64,000 nt of DNA, taken from Chlorokybus atmophyticus. Lineage: Eukaryota; Streptophyta; Chlorokybophyceae; Chlorokybales; Chlorokybaceae. The notes under the pieces are model-generated. The model saw only the letters and a program-made list of their open reading frames with translations, had not been told where the DNA came from and made no database searches. The position numbers were made by a program, and so were the translations under genes. Location of the stretch: contig RHPI01003156.1 of assembly GCA_009103225.1 (NCBI GenBank), positions 1,201,339 through 1,265,338 of the forward strand. Direction: 5' to 3'. Of this stretch, positions 36,827 through 49,600 are shown one piece after another. Each line of letters opens with the position of its first letter. The first letter of the stretch is position 1.

Positions 36827-39800
36827 ATGTGCGGCATAGCTCTGGTGCTGGAGGCTGTGGAGCATGTTGCGCAGGGTGCTGGTCTTGCCAAAGCAGGAAG
36901 TCTTCATAATACTACTTGGCGGCACTTTGTCACATGGCCGGCGTTGCAAGCAGCCTCTCCGTCTCCTCCTCCTCCACCGCCTCCCTCTGCCGCCCCTGAG
37001 CCCAGCGCATCGCTGGACCACTCCCGGCCAGCTGCCGTCTCCAGCAACAGCAGTGTAAGTATGCACTCACAGCATTGCTAGCTAAACAGTGAGCACACAG
37101 CAGGTTGAGACGCCTAACGCTTGCTTGACTGTAATGCATGCAGGTTTATTGCCCTTCTGTTGAGGAGCTCAGCAATGAGCTTGCTCGCCGCGGGCCGGAT
37201 GCACAGGACAAAACCAGCGTGATTGTTGGTGGCGCGAAGCTGACATTCATAGGCAAGTGCATTCTCACGTGGACACAATTGTTTTGTGTACAGTTGAATG
37301 CTGTGTGCAAGTTGATAGCAGCAGGACTTCTGTTGGCCAAGTATGTGTGTATGCTAGCACTGCAATGCAGCCAAGCGCAAAGCTGCATAGCGCTTCCCCG
37401 TGCAGTGCGCTTCGCTGCTGATCCAACCTGAGGACTTTGTGCGTGTGTATTGTGTGCATTATCAGGTGCGGAGCTGCAGTTGCGTGGTCTGCAGCAAGTG
37501 TCGCAGCCGTTGCGGGATGCGGATGGTAATATCCTCTTATTCAACGGTGAGCTTGACTCACCTTTCAACTCATCTGCCATGGTCACAGTATTCTGCTCAG
37601 TGTGTTGATCAGTAGTATGCACACCATGCGCAGGTGAAGTGTTTGGTGGCTTGCCGGTGGCACCTGAAGAGAACGATGCAGATGTGCTGCTGCATGCGTT
37701 AGCAAATTGCGATGCCAACAATAACATCCCAGTGCCCTCGGTGCTGTCTCAACTGCGGGGACCGTGGGCGGTTATCTACTGGCAGGTGTGTGCGCGGGTG
37801 TGGGGTGTGGGCTACGGGGGGGGAAGAGGGAGGGGGGAGCATGTGTTGCTTTCGTTGACATGCATGATGATGTGGTTGTCCATGTAAGCACCTGCTCATA
37901 AATGTGTTAATTTTGCGAAGAATTCAACTCGAACACTTTGGTTCGGAAGGGACGCGATTGGCAGGCGCAGTCTGCTGGTGCACATGCCTACTGACAGCGA
38001 CAGCCGCTTCATAATGACATCGACAGCTGCTCGTTTCAACAGCTCCATTAGCGCGCACGTGTTTGAGTATTGGCACGACGTCCCAACAGGTCTGCACAGC
38101 ATAGATGTCTCGGTCACCCCGAGAACGGTCCGCGAGCACCCTTGGGAAGACAGCTTGCTGCAAACCATCCGAATGCAAGTGAGGACTGCGCCCATTGAAC
38201 CGAGCAATGCCTCACCGGAAGAACTTTACGCTGCAACCGCAAGCTTTCTGAAGATGCTGAGCGAAGCTGTATGCAGTCGAGTCACCAATATACGAGGTAC
38301 AACCTTTGTCACAACACATGGTCATGGCATTCGTGTACCTATATCCTACAATACTCTGACCGCATATTCTGTGGCAGGCAGGCAATCTTTGAACTGACCG
38401 CCATCTGCGCAGGCGTTGGTGATTCATCCTGCCTGTCGCATGGCGATGCATCCGTGGCTGTTCTGTTCTCGGGCGGAGTCGATTCGATGCTTTTGGCTGC
38501 GCTTGCACACGAGCATATACCCATCACAGGTGAGCTGCGCACATAAGAAACAAAGAACTGGCAAATTTTTCTGTTTGAGCCTAAGGTTGCTTGTGTGTAG
38601 AGCCCATTGATCTCAGCAATGTTTGCTTCTTTGGTGGCAAGTCACCCGATCGCCAAACCGCACGCGCCGGTTTAGTTGAGCTACAACGGATTGCACCGCA
38701 GCGCAAGTGCGTAGGTTACTCCAACATAGGCACATGTTGCACCATCTTGTTGGCAGCTGTGCAAGAGCTCTTGTCTTGATAGATGGCGTCTGATTGAAGT
38801 GGATATGGACATAGACAAAGACGTTGAACCCTGCAAGGACAAGCTTATGGCGCTGATATGCCCTTCAAGAACGTTTATGGTGAGGTGTGCTGACTCGGAA
38901 TGTTGCAGAGAGCCAGCTTGCATGACAAGTCCTGATTGCTCTTGGTTGGTTGGTTTGCTGTCGTGCAGGATTTCAACATTGCTGCTGCTCTTTGGCATGC
39001 AGCCTCCTTGAAGGGCGTTACCACGCTTGAGGATGGGTCAAGGTAGATGCTGGTTCTGTTATGCTGCGCAACATGAGCAGAAAGGCTAGCCATGTGTGTG
39101 AGTCCGCCACCGCTAGCCAAGCTTACTCTGTGGTGCTTTATGTAGGACGCCATTCACCTCAAAGGCTCGTGTTGTCCTGCTCGGCAATGGGGCTGACGAG
39201 CAGTGCGCTGGGTATGGCCGCCACCAAACCAAGCTCAGAGAGACTGGGTGTGTCAACTATACTGCCTTTCTCATGTGTTGATGAGTGGTCGTTGTCTGCA
39301 TATGCTTATGTTCAAGTGACTCAGGTTGTTGACCCATTTTCGTTGTTGAGCGACAGTTAAATCCTTTGCGCTGCTTCCGACATATACACGCTTACATACA
39401 CTCCTTTCCCAGCATACTTCGCGTGTAGCATGCTTGCAGGTTCTTTGCACATGCGACATCTTGGCGTGATTGTGCTGGTCTGATGTTCATGCAGTATGTA
39501 CTCGCCAGGTGGCAGGGCTTGCAAGAAGAGCTTGCAGTGGACGTGCAAAGGCTTTGGCGGCGAAACCTTGGGCGGGATGATCGATGCGTGGCGGATCATG
39601 GGCGGGAAGCCAGGTTTCCGTTCCTGGATGAGAGTGTCATGCAGTTCCTCTTATCCCTGCCCCTCACAACCGTAGCTGACCCTCGACTGCCTTCAGGTTG
39701 TACAATGATCGGCTGCCTTTGGCACTGAGGGATTGTGCATGCGCACCTGGAATTGAGTCGACGCGATCTCATGTGCACTGTTGGCTCATGTGCGCAGGAG

Positions 39801-40127
39801 TTGGCGACAAGCGCATCATACGAAGTGCTACAAAGCTCCTGGGTCTGCACAATGCTTCGTGCTTGCCTAAAAGGGCAATACAGGTCAGTGATCGGTTTGA
39901 CAAAGACTTTTCCAGTTGCATCCTCTTTGATGTGCGTGCTCTACGCTTTGCTGGTTGCTTCTTGCAAACTAAGTGTTGTCCACTGTCTAACTGCTCGTGC
40001 ACAGTTTGGCACTCGTATTGCACAGGCGTCCAATTTGCGCAATTATAGCAGCAATCGCGCTGCAAATGCTGCCAATATTGGTGGAGTAACTCTACCGGGC
40101 CTTGAAGGGCTGCGAACAACAGCATGA
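36827..40127 (+). CDS. ASNSD1: Asparagine synthetase domain-containing protein 1-like (class II glutamine amidotransferase + PP-loop)
   Basis: The chosen start gives MCGIALVLEAVEH, so the cysteine exposed after Met removal can be the class II glutaminase nucleophile. A Pro/Ser linker follows. The glutaminase part has RRGPDAQDK, LLFNGEVFGGLPVAPEENDA and RGPWAVIYWQ, then FGRDAIGRRSLLVH. The synthetase-like part has the PP-loop VAVLFSGGVDSMLLAALA near 38,460, then FFGGKSPDRQTARAG, RVVLLGNGADEQCAGYGRH and EARFPFLDESVMQFLLSLPL. These match ASNSD1, a widespread eukaryotic relative of asparagine synthetase whose reaction is not settled. The C-terminus is GGVTLPGLEGLRTTA. There are about twelve exons; the intron at 37,253-37,465 uses a GC donor (ATAG|GCAAGT). 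I did not chain every exon, so some boundaries remain approximate. Confidence 0.88.
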
Positions 40128-40706
40128 TGGGCTGGTCTTGATTGACTTTGCATGTGTTGGTACAGATACTACCATGTTGAACTAAACATACCATCATCAT
40201 CCAGCTAAGTACCATGGTTAGTGTATTGAAGAGCCATGTAGCTGAAGTCCCATCCATGCTTGTGCATGTCATTCGCCATGCGCTTTTGCTCAGATGAATG
40301 TGGTCGTCGCGATTCCACCACATAACAGCAACTTTGGTAACATGGTCGAGTGGTTTGACACACAGCAAATTATGGGTTATGTGCTAAATTCATTCCAATA
40401 TGCAAAACACCTTACAAGGACTTCGTGGTTCTTCAACCTCCAACTACCATAATAGGTGCGACACAAGCATATCTTGCAATCACAGAATCAAGACATAGCA
40501 AGACAACATGTGTACTTGGGAAGCCCATAAAGGCTGGGTGCTTTTGGACACCAGCTCATCGGAGCAAAGGAGGGCAAGCGAGGGCCAAGCAGCAGATGAC
40601 GGCAAAGGAGAGGTGGTAGCATGACGTGATGACGACAACCATTGCACAGAGACCAATTAGGCCTTATACATTATTAAGGCTCAACCGGGGCAAATCTATA
40701 TCTGCC
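40128..40706. other. 3' flank of ASNSD1-like gene, no gene seen
   Basis: Probably holds the 3' UTR and ordinary spacer sequence up to the retroelement's target duplication at 40,707. Confidence 0.5.
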
Positions 40707-40711
40707 CCCAC

Positions 40712-40833
40712 TGCAACGCGGGGCTTGGCCGACTAGGCCATGGCAGCAAAAGTCGCTACCATGAGAGGTTGTGTATTGCTTATTAATGCTTCGTAAGCCC
40801 TTCTTAGCCTATTCCACATTAACCGGCATTACA
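40712..40833 (-). repeat. 3' LTR of the TRIM
   Basis: 122 bp, paired with 41,451-41,572. Differences include GGCAGCAAAAGTCG here against GGTAGCAAAAGTTG in the other LTR, and CGTAAG against CATAAG. One terminal change gives TGCAACGCG here and TGTAACGCG there. Confidence 0.9.
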
Positions 40834-41105
40834 TTCAACCCGGCTATAACCGCGATTTTACCTGCACATCTTGGTCCTTCATGACCGGCAGGGCTTGCTC
40901 GCATTCGGTCATGACCAGCCATTACCGGTCATGCCGCGTAGTTTTCCGTGGCGACTGCCACGTTGCCGCGCGCAGGAGTGACACTGCGCGCCGAATTAGT
41001 CGATTTAACCTCACAGTTAAATTCGTAACCATTCTCACTAACTGCCTTGGATCGGTTCCGACGGTCCCGAAAATCTACCCACTCGCGCGCAATTCTTTGC
41101 GCCCG

Positions 41106-41122
41106 GTGGGACTCGATCCCAC
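41106..41122 (-). other. tRNA T-arm-like hairpin inside the TRIM
   Basis: On the minus strand, GTGGG-ATCGAGT-CCCAC forms a perfect 5-bp stem with a 7-nt loop, the geometry of a tRNA T arm (B-box-like). It is followed by further tRNA-like bases, but no full cloverleaf is present. It may be a remnant of a captured tRNA end. Confidence 0.5.
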
Positions 41123-41136
41123 GACCTTTGGAACTT

Positions 41137-41159
41137 AAGCTCCAATGCCAATGTAACGC
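41137..41159 (-). repeat. Degenerate second copy of PBS plus LTR edge
   Basis: The bases at 41,137-41,159 match 41,436-41,458 (primer site joined to the LTR edge) except for two changes. This suggests an internal duplication or recombination within the element. Confidence 0.65.
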
Positions 41160-41435
41160 CACCCTAGGCTTGAGCACTTAGCTCTCACTTAGGAAGGTTA
41201 TGCACTCTACCTAGTGCACGCACTCACACACAAGTGCAAGCACTCTCACCGTGCACTCACACATGCAAGTGTAAGCATGCCATGTGAACACACCTACACA
41301 CACAAGTGTTACACAAGGACAAGCACCACACCTTCAGGTTGAAAAAGCTTGGCACCCCCTTGAATAGCCTCTCACCCGAACACCCCACTAGGATGACCCA
41401 CACGAGCGCGCACACCAAGGCAATGCCACTAACCT

Positions 41436-41450
41436 AAGCTCCGATACCAA
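41436..41450 (-). other. Primer-binding site of the TRIM (initiator tRNA-Met type)
   Basis: Immediately inside the 5' LTR the minus strand reads TTGGTATCGGAGCTTAG. This is one mismatch from TGGTATCAGAGC, the site complementary to the 3' end of plant initiator tRNA-Met used by many LTR retroelements. Confidence 0.8.
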
Positions 41451-41572
41451 TGTAACGCGGGGCTTGGCCGACTAGGCCATGGTAGCAAAAGTTGCTACCA
41501 TGAGAGGTTGTGTATTGCTTATTAATGCTTCATAAGCCCTTCTTAGCCTATTCCACATTAACCGGCATTACA
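41451..41572 (-). repeat. 5' LTR of the TRIM
   Basis: 122 bp; see the partner LTR. It is adjacent to the primer-binding site, which fixes the element's orientation as minus. Confidence 0.9.
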
Positions 41573-41577
41573 CCCAC

Positions 41578-44500
41578 CGCCGCGCAGTACAATAATTTGT
41601 ATTGTTGATGCTCAACCTGCATTTATGCTAGTACAAGACCGAAGCAAGCAGCAGGCAGCGGACATTTACGTGATTGACAATGATATATTCCATATATATT
41701 GATGAAAGTAAGCTCACAACTAGGAACTACGTGCTATAGCTAAGTGCGTGCAAATGAGGTGGGGGAGGAGGCGGGCGGGCAAGCAATTTAGAGGCAAAGG
41801 TTGTGGTATGCAACCAAGCTGTACAAACATAACATTCTTTATGCTCATTGACATGCAAGCGATCGCTGTCAGTGCTGCCACCGTGCATGTCAGCTATCAT
41901 ACTCAACCGGTCACAACAAACACAAACCGTATAAGCAGGGGCTGGGGTGAGGGCCGTGGTTGTAATGCAAGCATGTAGGAGAGCACATAATTGCAAGTAG
42001 CAAGCTGTCCTGCCATCCAAGGCCAAGGGTCACACCAATGATTGTCTCAACATGGCGCAGGAGAAGCTCCAATGAAGGGATGACATATGCAAATGAATAC
42101 CCCTGCCCCATGGGTTGAACCGCGCCCAAGATTGGGACGCACTCCGACTCTGAGTGTTATGCAGTGTTGTGTACTTGGCAGTAGGCGTGGACACGGGCCC
42201 GATTGCGTGCATATTACTGTTTGTGTAGTATGAGTTCAGAATTGTATGAAAGGCTATGCAATTGCAAAGCCCTTCAACTGTCAAACGCGATGTACATGCT
42301 ATGTCAACCTGTGACACATGCAACAAGCAGCGCGCAAGGGCGCAAGGGGCGGGTGCTGTGCTATGCAATGCTTGTGGGAATGATAGCTTACCGGCCGCCG
42401 CCATATGCTTGTGATAACCTTCCATGCACATAGAGGCACGCCTGATAGAGGTAACGCTGGCATGGAGGGTGACAATTGTCGTGATCCCTGCCTCCGCATG
42501 CTGTTACGTTCACGCCGCTACTGCGCAGATGGTGACCGCCCTTCCTTTTGCCCCGTCCTGCTCTGTTCTGCCCCGTCCTATCCGCTGTGCAGTTGCTTAG
42601 CAATTGTGTAAGTTGCGTTATTCTCGCGCTGCTCTGCCCCCCNNNNNNNNNNNNNNNNNNNNNNNNNNNNNNNNNNNNNNNNNNNNNNNNNNNNNNNNNN
42701 NNNNNNNNNNNNNNNNNNNNNNNNNNNNNNNNNNNNNNNNNNNNNNNNNNNNNNNNNNNNNNNNNNNNNNNNNNNNNNNNNNNNNNNNNNNNNNNNNNNN
42801 NNNNNNNNNNNNNNNNNNNNNNNNNNNNNNNNNNNNNNNNNNNNNNNNNNNNNNNNNNNNNNNNNNNNNNNNNNNNNNNNNNNNNNNNNNNNNNNNNNNN
42901 NNNCCCCCCCCCCCCCGCATGAATTGCTTGCTGTGTTCTTGTTGCGCTGGTGTGTTGGTGTGCTGATGAGTGCGACTCCTTGCTTAGTTGTTCAGCATGG
43001 AATTACATTGCAATGCTTTATGCGTTGTGCAAGCTATAGTTGTGCTAAGGCTGCATCAAATTCCCATGATGCATAAATGGTACACAACCGATACGATCGG
43101 TAAGAGTTGAAATTGTGGGTTTGCAACTATTCCGTCAACTCATGACATGAATCACATAAAAGCTGCGCGAGGCACGCTTAAAGAAGATGTGCTATATACA
43201 AGCTGATGACAATTACAAGCAGCACGCATGCAACAAACCAGCAAACACAAAGCTACAGCAGTTAATTAAGTACTACGTCGCTGGTTGATGGCATGAGTAC
43301 GGATAGTGCATTTGCACGCACAGTATGCACAACATACTTCTACTAGTTTGTCTTTATATTATAAAGCACTACATCTTTTGTATAAACGTTATTTGTGAAC
43401 TCGCGGCATGTATTGTTACAGACATAATGCTGCGTGGGTCCATCTGACATCGTTTTTTTACCTGGACATATATAAACATAAGGGAGATGTTGCTTGCGCT
43501 CACGCATGACATGGCTTTAATACCCCAAGTTTCAGGTAGCAACATGACTTTTCTGTTGAGGGTGTTCATGCATGCATGAAGGCTGACACCAGACACCAGA
43601 CAAAATGCACCGAGAGATCGCACAGATTGCGCACAGCTGGGCAGTCTGACATGATTAATGACTCACTTACCCAGTGATTCACTAGGGGGTGAGGCCAGCT
43701 TTTTAGGTCAGTCGCGGTTGGCGTTTTGTGTGACATGATGCATGGATAGGATCATATCCCGTCCGTTCAGCGATCCAAACCGGATCGCAGATCTGCTGCT
43801 CTAGGTCCGACACCCTCCCAATAGCCCACATGCGCTGACAACCGCTTGATTGACGACTTCGATGGCGTTGCACACACTGCAACAACCGTGTGTTCGTTGA
43901 ACCTTGAGGCGTCGTGGTGTGATGACGACCCATCAATGCAACCAAATTTTACACGGACCGTCAGTGACCAGTGGAAGCAGGTGCACTGTCAGCAGTGCAT
44001 TGTCATAACATTCAATTAGTGCATATCCGCGTTTAGTACATTCAATTGGTTGTCACCGACGTCTTCAGGGGCAACACATGTGCGTTAAGAGCATGTGCAG
44101 TTACCGATAAACGCCTTTAGTCAATGCCTAACCTTTAGTGCGTCTATGCACTTATCAAGGTAGATCATCGCAGGAATAAGAAAACCTACAATTCAAGCAT
44201 GCATTATGGTTACGGTAACATGCGTAAGTTGGTAGCTCAAGTATAGAGTTACTCAAAGATAGGTAGTTATGCCAAGCATAACCACATCTCTTCATGCAAT
44301 CGAAGCGGGTGCGTAACTTATGCACTTAATGAGTATGAATGTATGCGATATGTGCATCCACACCCCCGTTCCGATGGTATGCACTTATCGAGGTTAGAGT
44401 GTACGGCGCTTCACAGCCTGTGCTTACGTGACCGGTTCGACGTCCCGCGCCTGAATGCGACCGTTTGATACAGCCAAAATCAAGTTTATAGCATAATGAC

Positions 44501-46633
44501 ATGATGAGGTCATAGGCCGACTCGTGCGCTACGGCTATGACCGATGCCGCGTAAACTTTGCCAACATCAATCGGTATCACATGGCAATGCTTCGCCCGCA
44601 AAACCGATACTGCCCATCAGGCTAAAGCGGAGCGCTATTAGGCCTAGCGGTACACTAGCTTCTTGCCAGTTCGTTGCAACCTGGTCAATGAGCCAGTGTC
44701 ATCGTTGAGTTATGCAACGCAGTCATGCAAATAACATCATGCAATGCCGGACTGGTGCTGGAGTCGTTGGCACTTGCTTTGTCCGAAAGCGTTTATGCAC
44801 ATTCTACGCGTTACGGTCCGTGAATGACGCACGCGCGTACGCACCGTAACTTATGGCGCCCCTCAACTGTGGTGCATGCTGCAATCCAGCACGTCCGTGT
44901 CACAAGTCACGTCCTGTGCGCGCTGTGCAGTCTTCCCGTTACAAGAACCATGTGTAGCATTAAGCTTTTCATCCCACAAACCCGGGGGGGATCCGTGATG
45001 CTGACAGAACATTTTTGTCACGCTAAAGGAAATGCACATGGCAAATGCATTCGCTTTATCGTCAGCATCTAATAAACTTTATTGCTTCGAGCACAATCGA
45101 CAGTCAAACACACAGTTAAAAATAATACCGGTGGGATGCCAATTCAGTTTTTGGTGTGCAAGTGCAATTACATTGCGAATGCATACTGGTACCTTTTTAT
45201 ATAAAAAGGTAAAGATAGTAGTATTATTTAAATAATGCATATCCATGATATTTAATAGTCAACCTGAATGCGTTCAAGCTTGTAGCAAACTTGTGTACGT
45301 TGTTTGTAAAAACATGTTGATTGTGTTTGCTGCCGCAATGACAAAAAGCATCATTGCTAATGACATCACATTTGACTATTATTATACTTTACAACTTTAC
45401 TTAATGCTACAGACATGCATACAATTGGATGGATGGATGATAACTATGTGCTCTCATGCAGCCTAAATTGCATAGCATGTAGCTATGTTACTTTTATTTA
45501 AACCAACAATTATTGCAAAGACTGCAAACTTACAATGTTAATGTGAAATGTCTTGTTATGCTTCAAGACATGTTAGTGCCAATTGATTATAACATGGTAC
45601 ATGTTAAGTCTATACATACATACATGTTTGTCATTCTGTACACTCAGGACTAGGTATACCTTACAGCTTAATGAAATCAACCCAATTTTATGGGCACACT
45701 GAGAACAACGGTAACTGGGTGACTGCATGACATGACATGCAATTCTCTTAGTGGCAGGCAGCTCTGTACGCTGTGCGCGGTTCGGTACGCAGATCGGTAC
45801 GAATGCGTCCACGCGTAAAAGGCATGTTGCAGCCTGCCCGCGGCCGTCGTGTCATGTTTCGCTGTCGGGCAGATCGCCACGGCACGACCCGCCCTTACTG
45901 ATTTTCGAGTTGTCTACCCCGCAAGAAACCAACAACGATCCGGATGATGGAGTCTGAGGAATCCAGCATCGTATGAGGCAAAATTGGCAAGAGTCCGCCA
46001 AAACTTGTCCCGGCTGCCCGCATTGTTCACCCGCAAAACCATCTTTTCGCCTCGGGCCGGATCTGCGCGTCAGTGATCCCTAATGATTGCCAGACACGTA
46101 AATTCCCCCTGCCTATTCTTTGGGTTTTATTCGAATCGTCATAAAGTACACGGGCGGAGGTCCCATCCAAAGAGGGCAGAGGCCCAATTCGTGTCGCGTT
46201 TTTACCGTTGTCATGAATGACAGAGGACAATTGAAACGCGTCAAATGCATGGGTGTGCGACACACTCGGTGCAAGTGTAATGTATTGGGTGCGCGTGGCA
46301 AACTAACGCACGTTTTGGTCCAGCCTGGATGCCGCCCGACCAGCTGCCTGGCTCGGTCGCAGCGGCGCTGAGCTAACGTTAGGCTTCCTCCTCCTCAGCC
46401 CGCACATTGCACACTGCACTGAGCTTTTGTGGCGCCACACAGGTAAGCACAGTGCAGTAGCTGTGCAACGTGGTGGTCGAGGTGGGCGGCGGCGGCGGCG
46501 GCGGCGGTGGGAGAGGCGGTATCAAGGCACAGACAGAGTTGCTGCTGAGATTTAGAGGCTAGGGCCTGCTGACTGTCTGGCACTGCGTTGAGGCCTCGGC
46601 GCTGCGGCGGCGGAGGAGGAGTGCGGCGCGGCC
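41578..46633. other. Gene-poor 5-kb region with an assembly gap
   Basis: No frame on either strand resembles a known family or continues across plausible splice sites. Composition becomes AT-rich around 45,000-45,700. Around 46,370-46,630 CGGCGG-rich sequence is probably the promoter and 5' UTR of the following gene. Confidence 0.5.
42643..42903. other. Assembly gap of 261 N flanked by poly-C
   Basis: The gap is bounded by CCCC on the left and thirteen C residues on the right, consistent with a long C homopolymer or C-rich satellite that could not be sequenced through. Confidence 0.98.
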
Positions 46634-49600
46634 ATGGCCGCCGCCACCCCGGCCCGTAGCAAGGAGGATGTGGTCGCTGACATGCAGCGACCGTACGTGA
46701 TGTATTTGAGGGTAAGCTGCGTTGCTTGCTGTGGTGAGCACAGTTTCCTCTTGCTGGCGAGTGTCTGCACGACGCACGCCAACACAACGTGCCGTGCTGT
46801 GCGTGGCCCATTGTTTCAAGCTGCACTGTCCGTGCAAAGCCCAAGCGGTGTGTTGTCGCTGAACTGCTGAGGTGACAGATCTTGGCATGCACTCAGTCGT
46901 TAGACCGGCGCTCTGCCATCGTTGAGAGCGCTGCTCGATACTGACGTGCATGAAGGCCGTACAACTGAATGCCAGTGTTTGCGCATGCTTTCCGCTGGTC
47001 TCTTGCTGTGACGGTTCTGGTCGATCTGCAGCAATGTGTGTTATCTGTCGGTCACATCTGGACACTGGCCTTGCAACAGTGTTGTGTTGCGTCGTTCCAA
47101 GCTGGTCGCAGGTGTGTGTGCTGTCCAGTTAGCACCCTCAGCACTGCAATGTGACTTCTGCTCAGTTCAACGGTCGCCCAGGGCACGCATACGACACAGC
47201 GGCCAATGCGTCACAGTGTGTGCGTCTGTTGTTGTTCAGCTGCGTGCCTAACGGATGCTCATGTTTGGCAGCTTGCCTTCGTAACTACTGCACTCGCCTG
47301 ATGTGAGAGTGCCTTGTTGCAGGAAACCAAAGATGGAATGTTCTCGTCCAAAAGCGCTGCCGTGTTTGTCTGGTTAGACGTGAATGGCTGCACATTCCTA
47401 TCTGCACCAGAGAAGGTACTTCGTGTGTACCTGAGCATACTACCAATGCTTTGATGACCTTGTGGCTGTGAAGGCTGCTTCACTCTCTTGTAGATTATAT
47501 ATCGTCTTACTGAAGTACTGCTAAGGCTTAGCACATTGTTTGCATGAGCAGAAAGTTTTGGCTACGCACCCGCTTAGCTCCATTGCCTCGGTTAGTGTTG
47601 ACAACTTCACAGTCAAGATCAAGATGCCAGATGAGAGTGAAAAGAAAAATAAAGTGAAGGAGCGCAAGTTTGTCGCAACACCTGGCAAGGTGAGACTGCA
47701 CAGCGTCACACTGCCTTTATAAGTTGTTTGCATGCTAATGCTTGCAGTCTTGTTGCAGGCTAAGCTGTTGGAGAAACGCATTGCAGCCCTGAAAAAGTTG
47801 ATGGAAACGGACCCGACCACTGCAACCAATTTGGCAACCTCAGTGAGTGGTGTCAAGCTGCAGTGTTGCAGCAGTAGAGCACAGCTTTGCATGGGCTGGC
47901 TGAGGTGTATTGGAGCACATCCGGTTGACCTATGAAGTGAAAACATTGCACACATCAGTAGCTGTCCTGAGCCTTACACTGATTGTGTGCATTGCAGGCC
48001 TACAACTTGGAGGAGGGCGCCACCATTCCTGATCAGTTCTTAGCTGCCGTTGATCAACAACCAGGCAGCAGCGCGTACATCCCGCACCATGTCTTGCACA
48101 ACAAACCACCACCTACAGCAATCAAGCAGTCTGCCTCGGACAACACACTCAACAATGCTCGGAAAGGCAAGAGGATTGGTGTTGAGATAGATGAGGAGCC
48201 ATATGCAAGCCCGCAACCGTCAATCCGCAACTCAGGCAAGCGCTGGACTGTACATCATCACTCGCACGTGCAACCAGGTTCTGCTGGACTCATGACTGAA
48301 ATGCGTCTCACTGTACAGGCTCAGCACACTCGCTGGCTTCTCCTGGAGGTTTGACTTCAGAGGGCAGTTCCCGATATGAGAAAGGAGACTCACTTCGGGC
48401 GATGAAGCTGTTAATTGAGGTAAGTTGTCCAAGTTGGATTGTCGTGACATGACCTTCTTGGGGTTGCAACCTACACACTGACAAACTGACATGTACGCAT
48501 GGCTAACTTTGTGTGGCATTGTGTCAACAGAGGCAAAACATCAAAATGACCAAGGAGGGTGACTCAGGTACATCTCTTTTGTCATGGCCGTACATGGCGC
48601 ATGGCTTCCCTGGCAGTCAAGTTGTTGTTGCAGCTTAAATGGACAGTAGGCGCTGACAGTGGCTGGTTCAATTTGCAGGTGACGCATCCATCAGGAAAAA
48701 GGGTTTAGACAACAAGATTCCCTTTGACGCATACCATTGCAAGGTGCGACAAGTAACTTGTCAGCATGTCTGATTTGGTATGTACGATGACTACTTCCAG
48801 TGTCTAAGCAACACCACTTCCCGTGCGCAGTATCTGGATGAAACAAATCCCGAATATGTTCCAAGGATAGGTGTTATGTTCATTGTTGACAACAGTGGAG
48901 TACACATTATCAAGGATGGTGGCAGTCAGGTGGGGTTGTGAAAGGCTCTTTCACCTCGCAGCAGTATTTGTCTTGCAGCCCTGGTTGCTTGATCAACATG
49001 GACATGCAGCTCATGCCTGTGCATGACAGTTGCACGCAATCTGGAGGAAGTCCATTCACTTCCGCTTTGACGTCATTGCACGGGTAGAGGCAGTCGTTCA
49101 CGAAGATGAGTTCAAGCTCCTCATCAAGAAGGGTCCAACCACTGTGTATGCGTACCGCTTTGAGACATCATTGGTACGTCCTATACAAGTTGATGCACAC
49201 TTTACCCAGCGCAATTGCAGGGCTCAGCAACTGGAGAAACTGACAGTGTTGTCATTGCAGCCTGAGTTGTTAGTGGATGCGATCAGACCCTTCCTTAGTC
49301 AATTTGACCAGTATGCCAAGGAATCCATGAAAAAACCGCCGCCACTGTTCGATGATAAAGACGACAGGATGATGCGCAGTCCTCCTCTTACAGGGGTATG
49401 TTATGCAACATGCATCTGTAAAGCACAGCAAATCATGCCAATACTGCAATGCACTGTTTGACTGGGGAAGTTTTGACGATGCTAAGAACTGTGTTAACCA
49501 GGTTGAGCAAGACATCAAGCACTCGGGCCGAGTGCGGCATTTGACGCACATGCTCGGCGTTACTCTAAGACTAGCAAAAGCCACTCACACCGAAGAGGAG

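Larger units (their letters stand above)
40712..41572 (-). mobile_element. TRIM (terminal-repeat retrotransposon in miniature), intact structure
   Basis: Two 122-bp direct repeats (40,712-40,833 and 41,451-41,572) flank a 617-bp interior. The whole is bracketed by a 5-bp target duplication CCCAC (40,707-40,711 and 41,573-41,577). Read on the minus strand each repeat starts TGTAATGCCGG and ends with a CA dinucleotide, as LTRs do. A tRNA-primer-binding site follows the 5' LTR directly. There is no open frame in the interior, so it would rely on proteins from other elements. The two LTRs differ at only a few positions, which suggests a fairly recent insertion. Confidence 0.9.

Noticed and set aside
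41095-41170. A complete tRNA gene inside the TRIM
   Set aside because: Only a T-arm-like hairpin is present; there is no D arm, anticodon arm or acceptor stem.
44425-44460. GGTTCGACGTCCCGCGCC as a possible tRNA T arm
   Set aside because: The stem is not complementary and no acceptor or anticodon arm can be folded around it.
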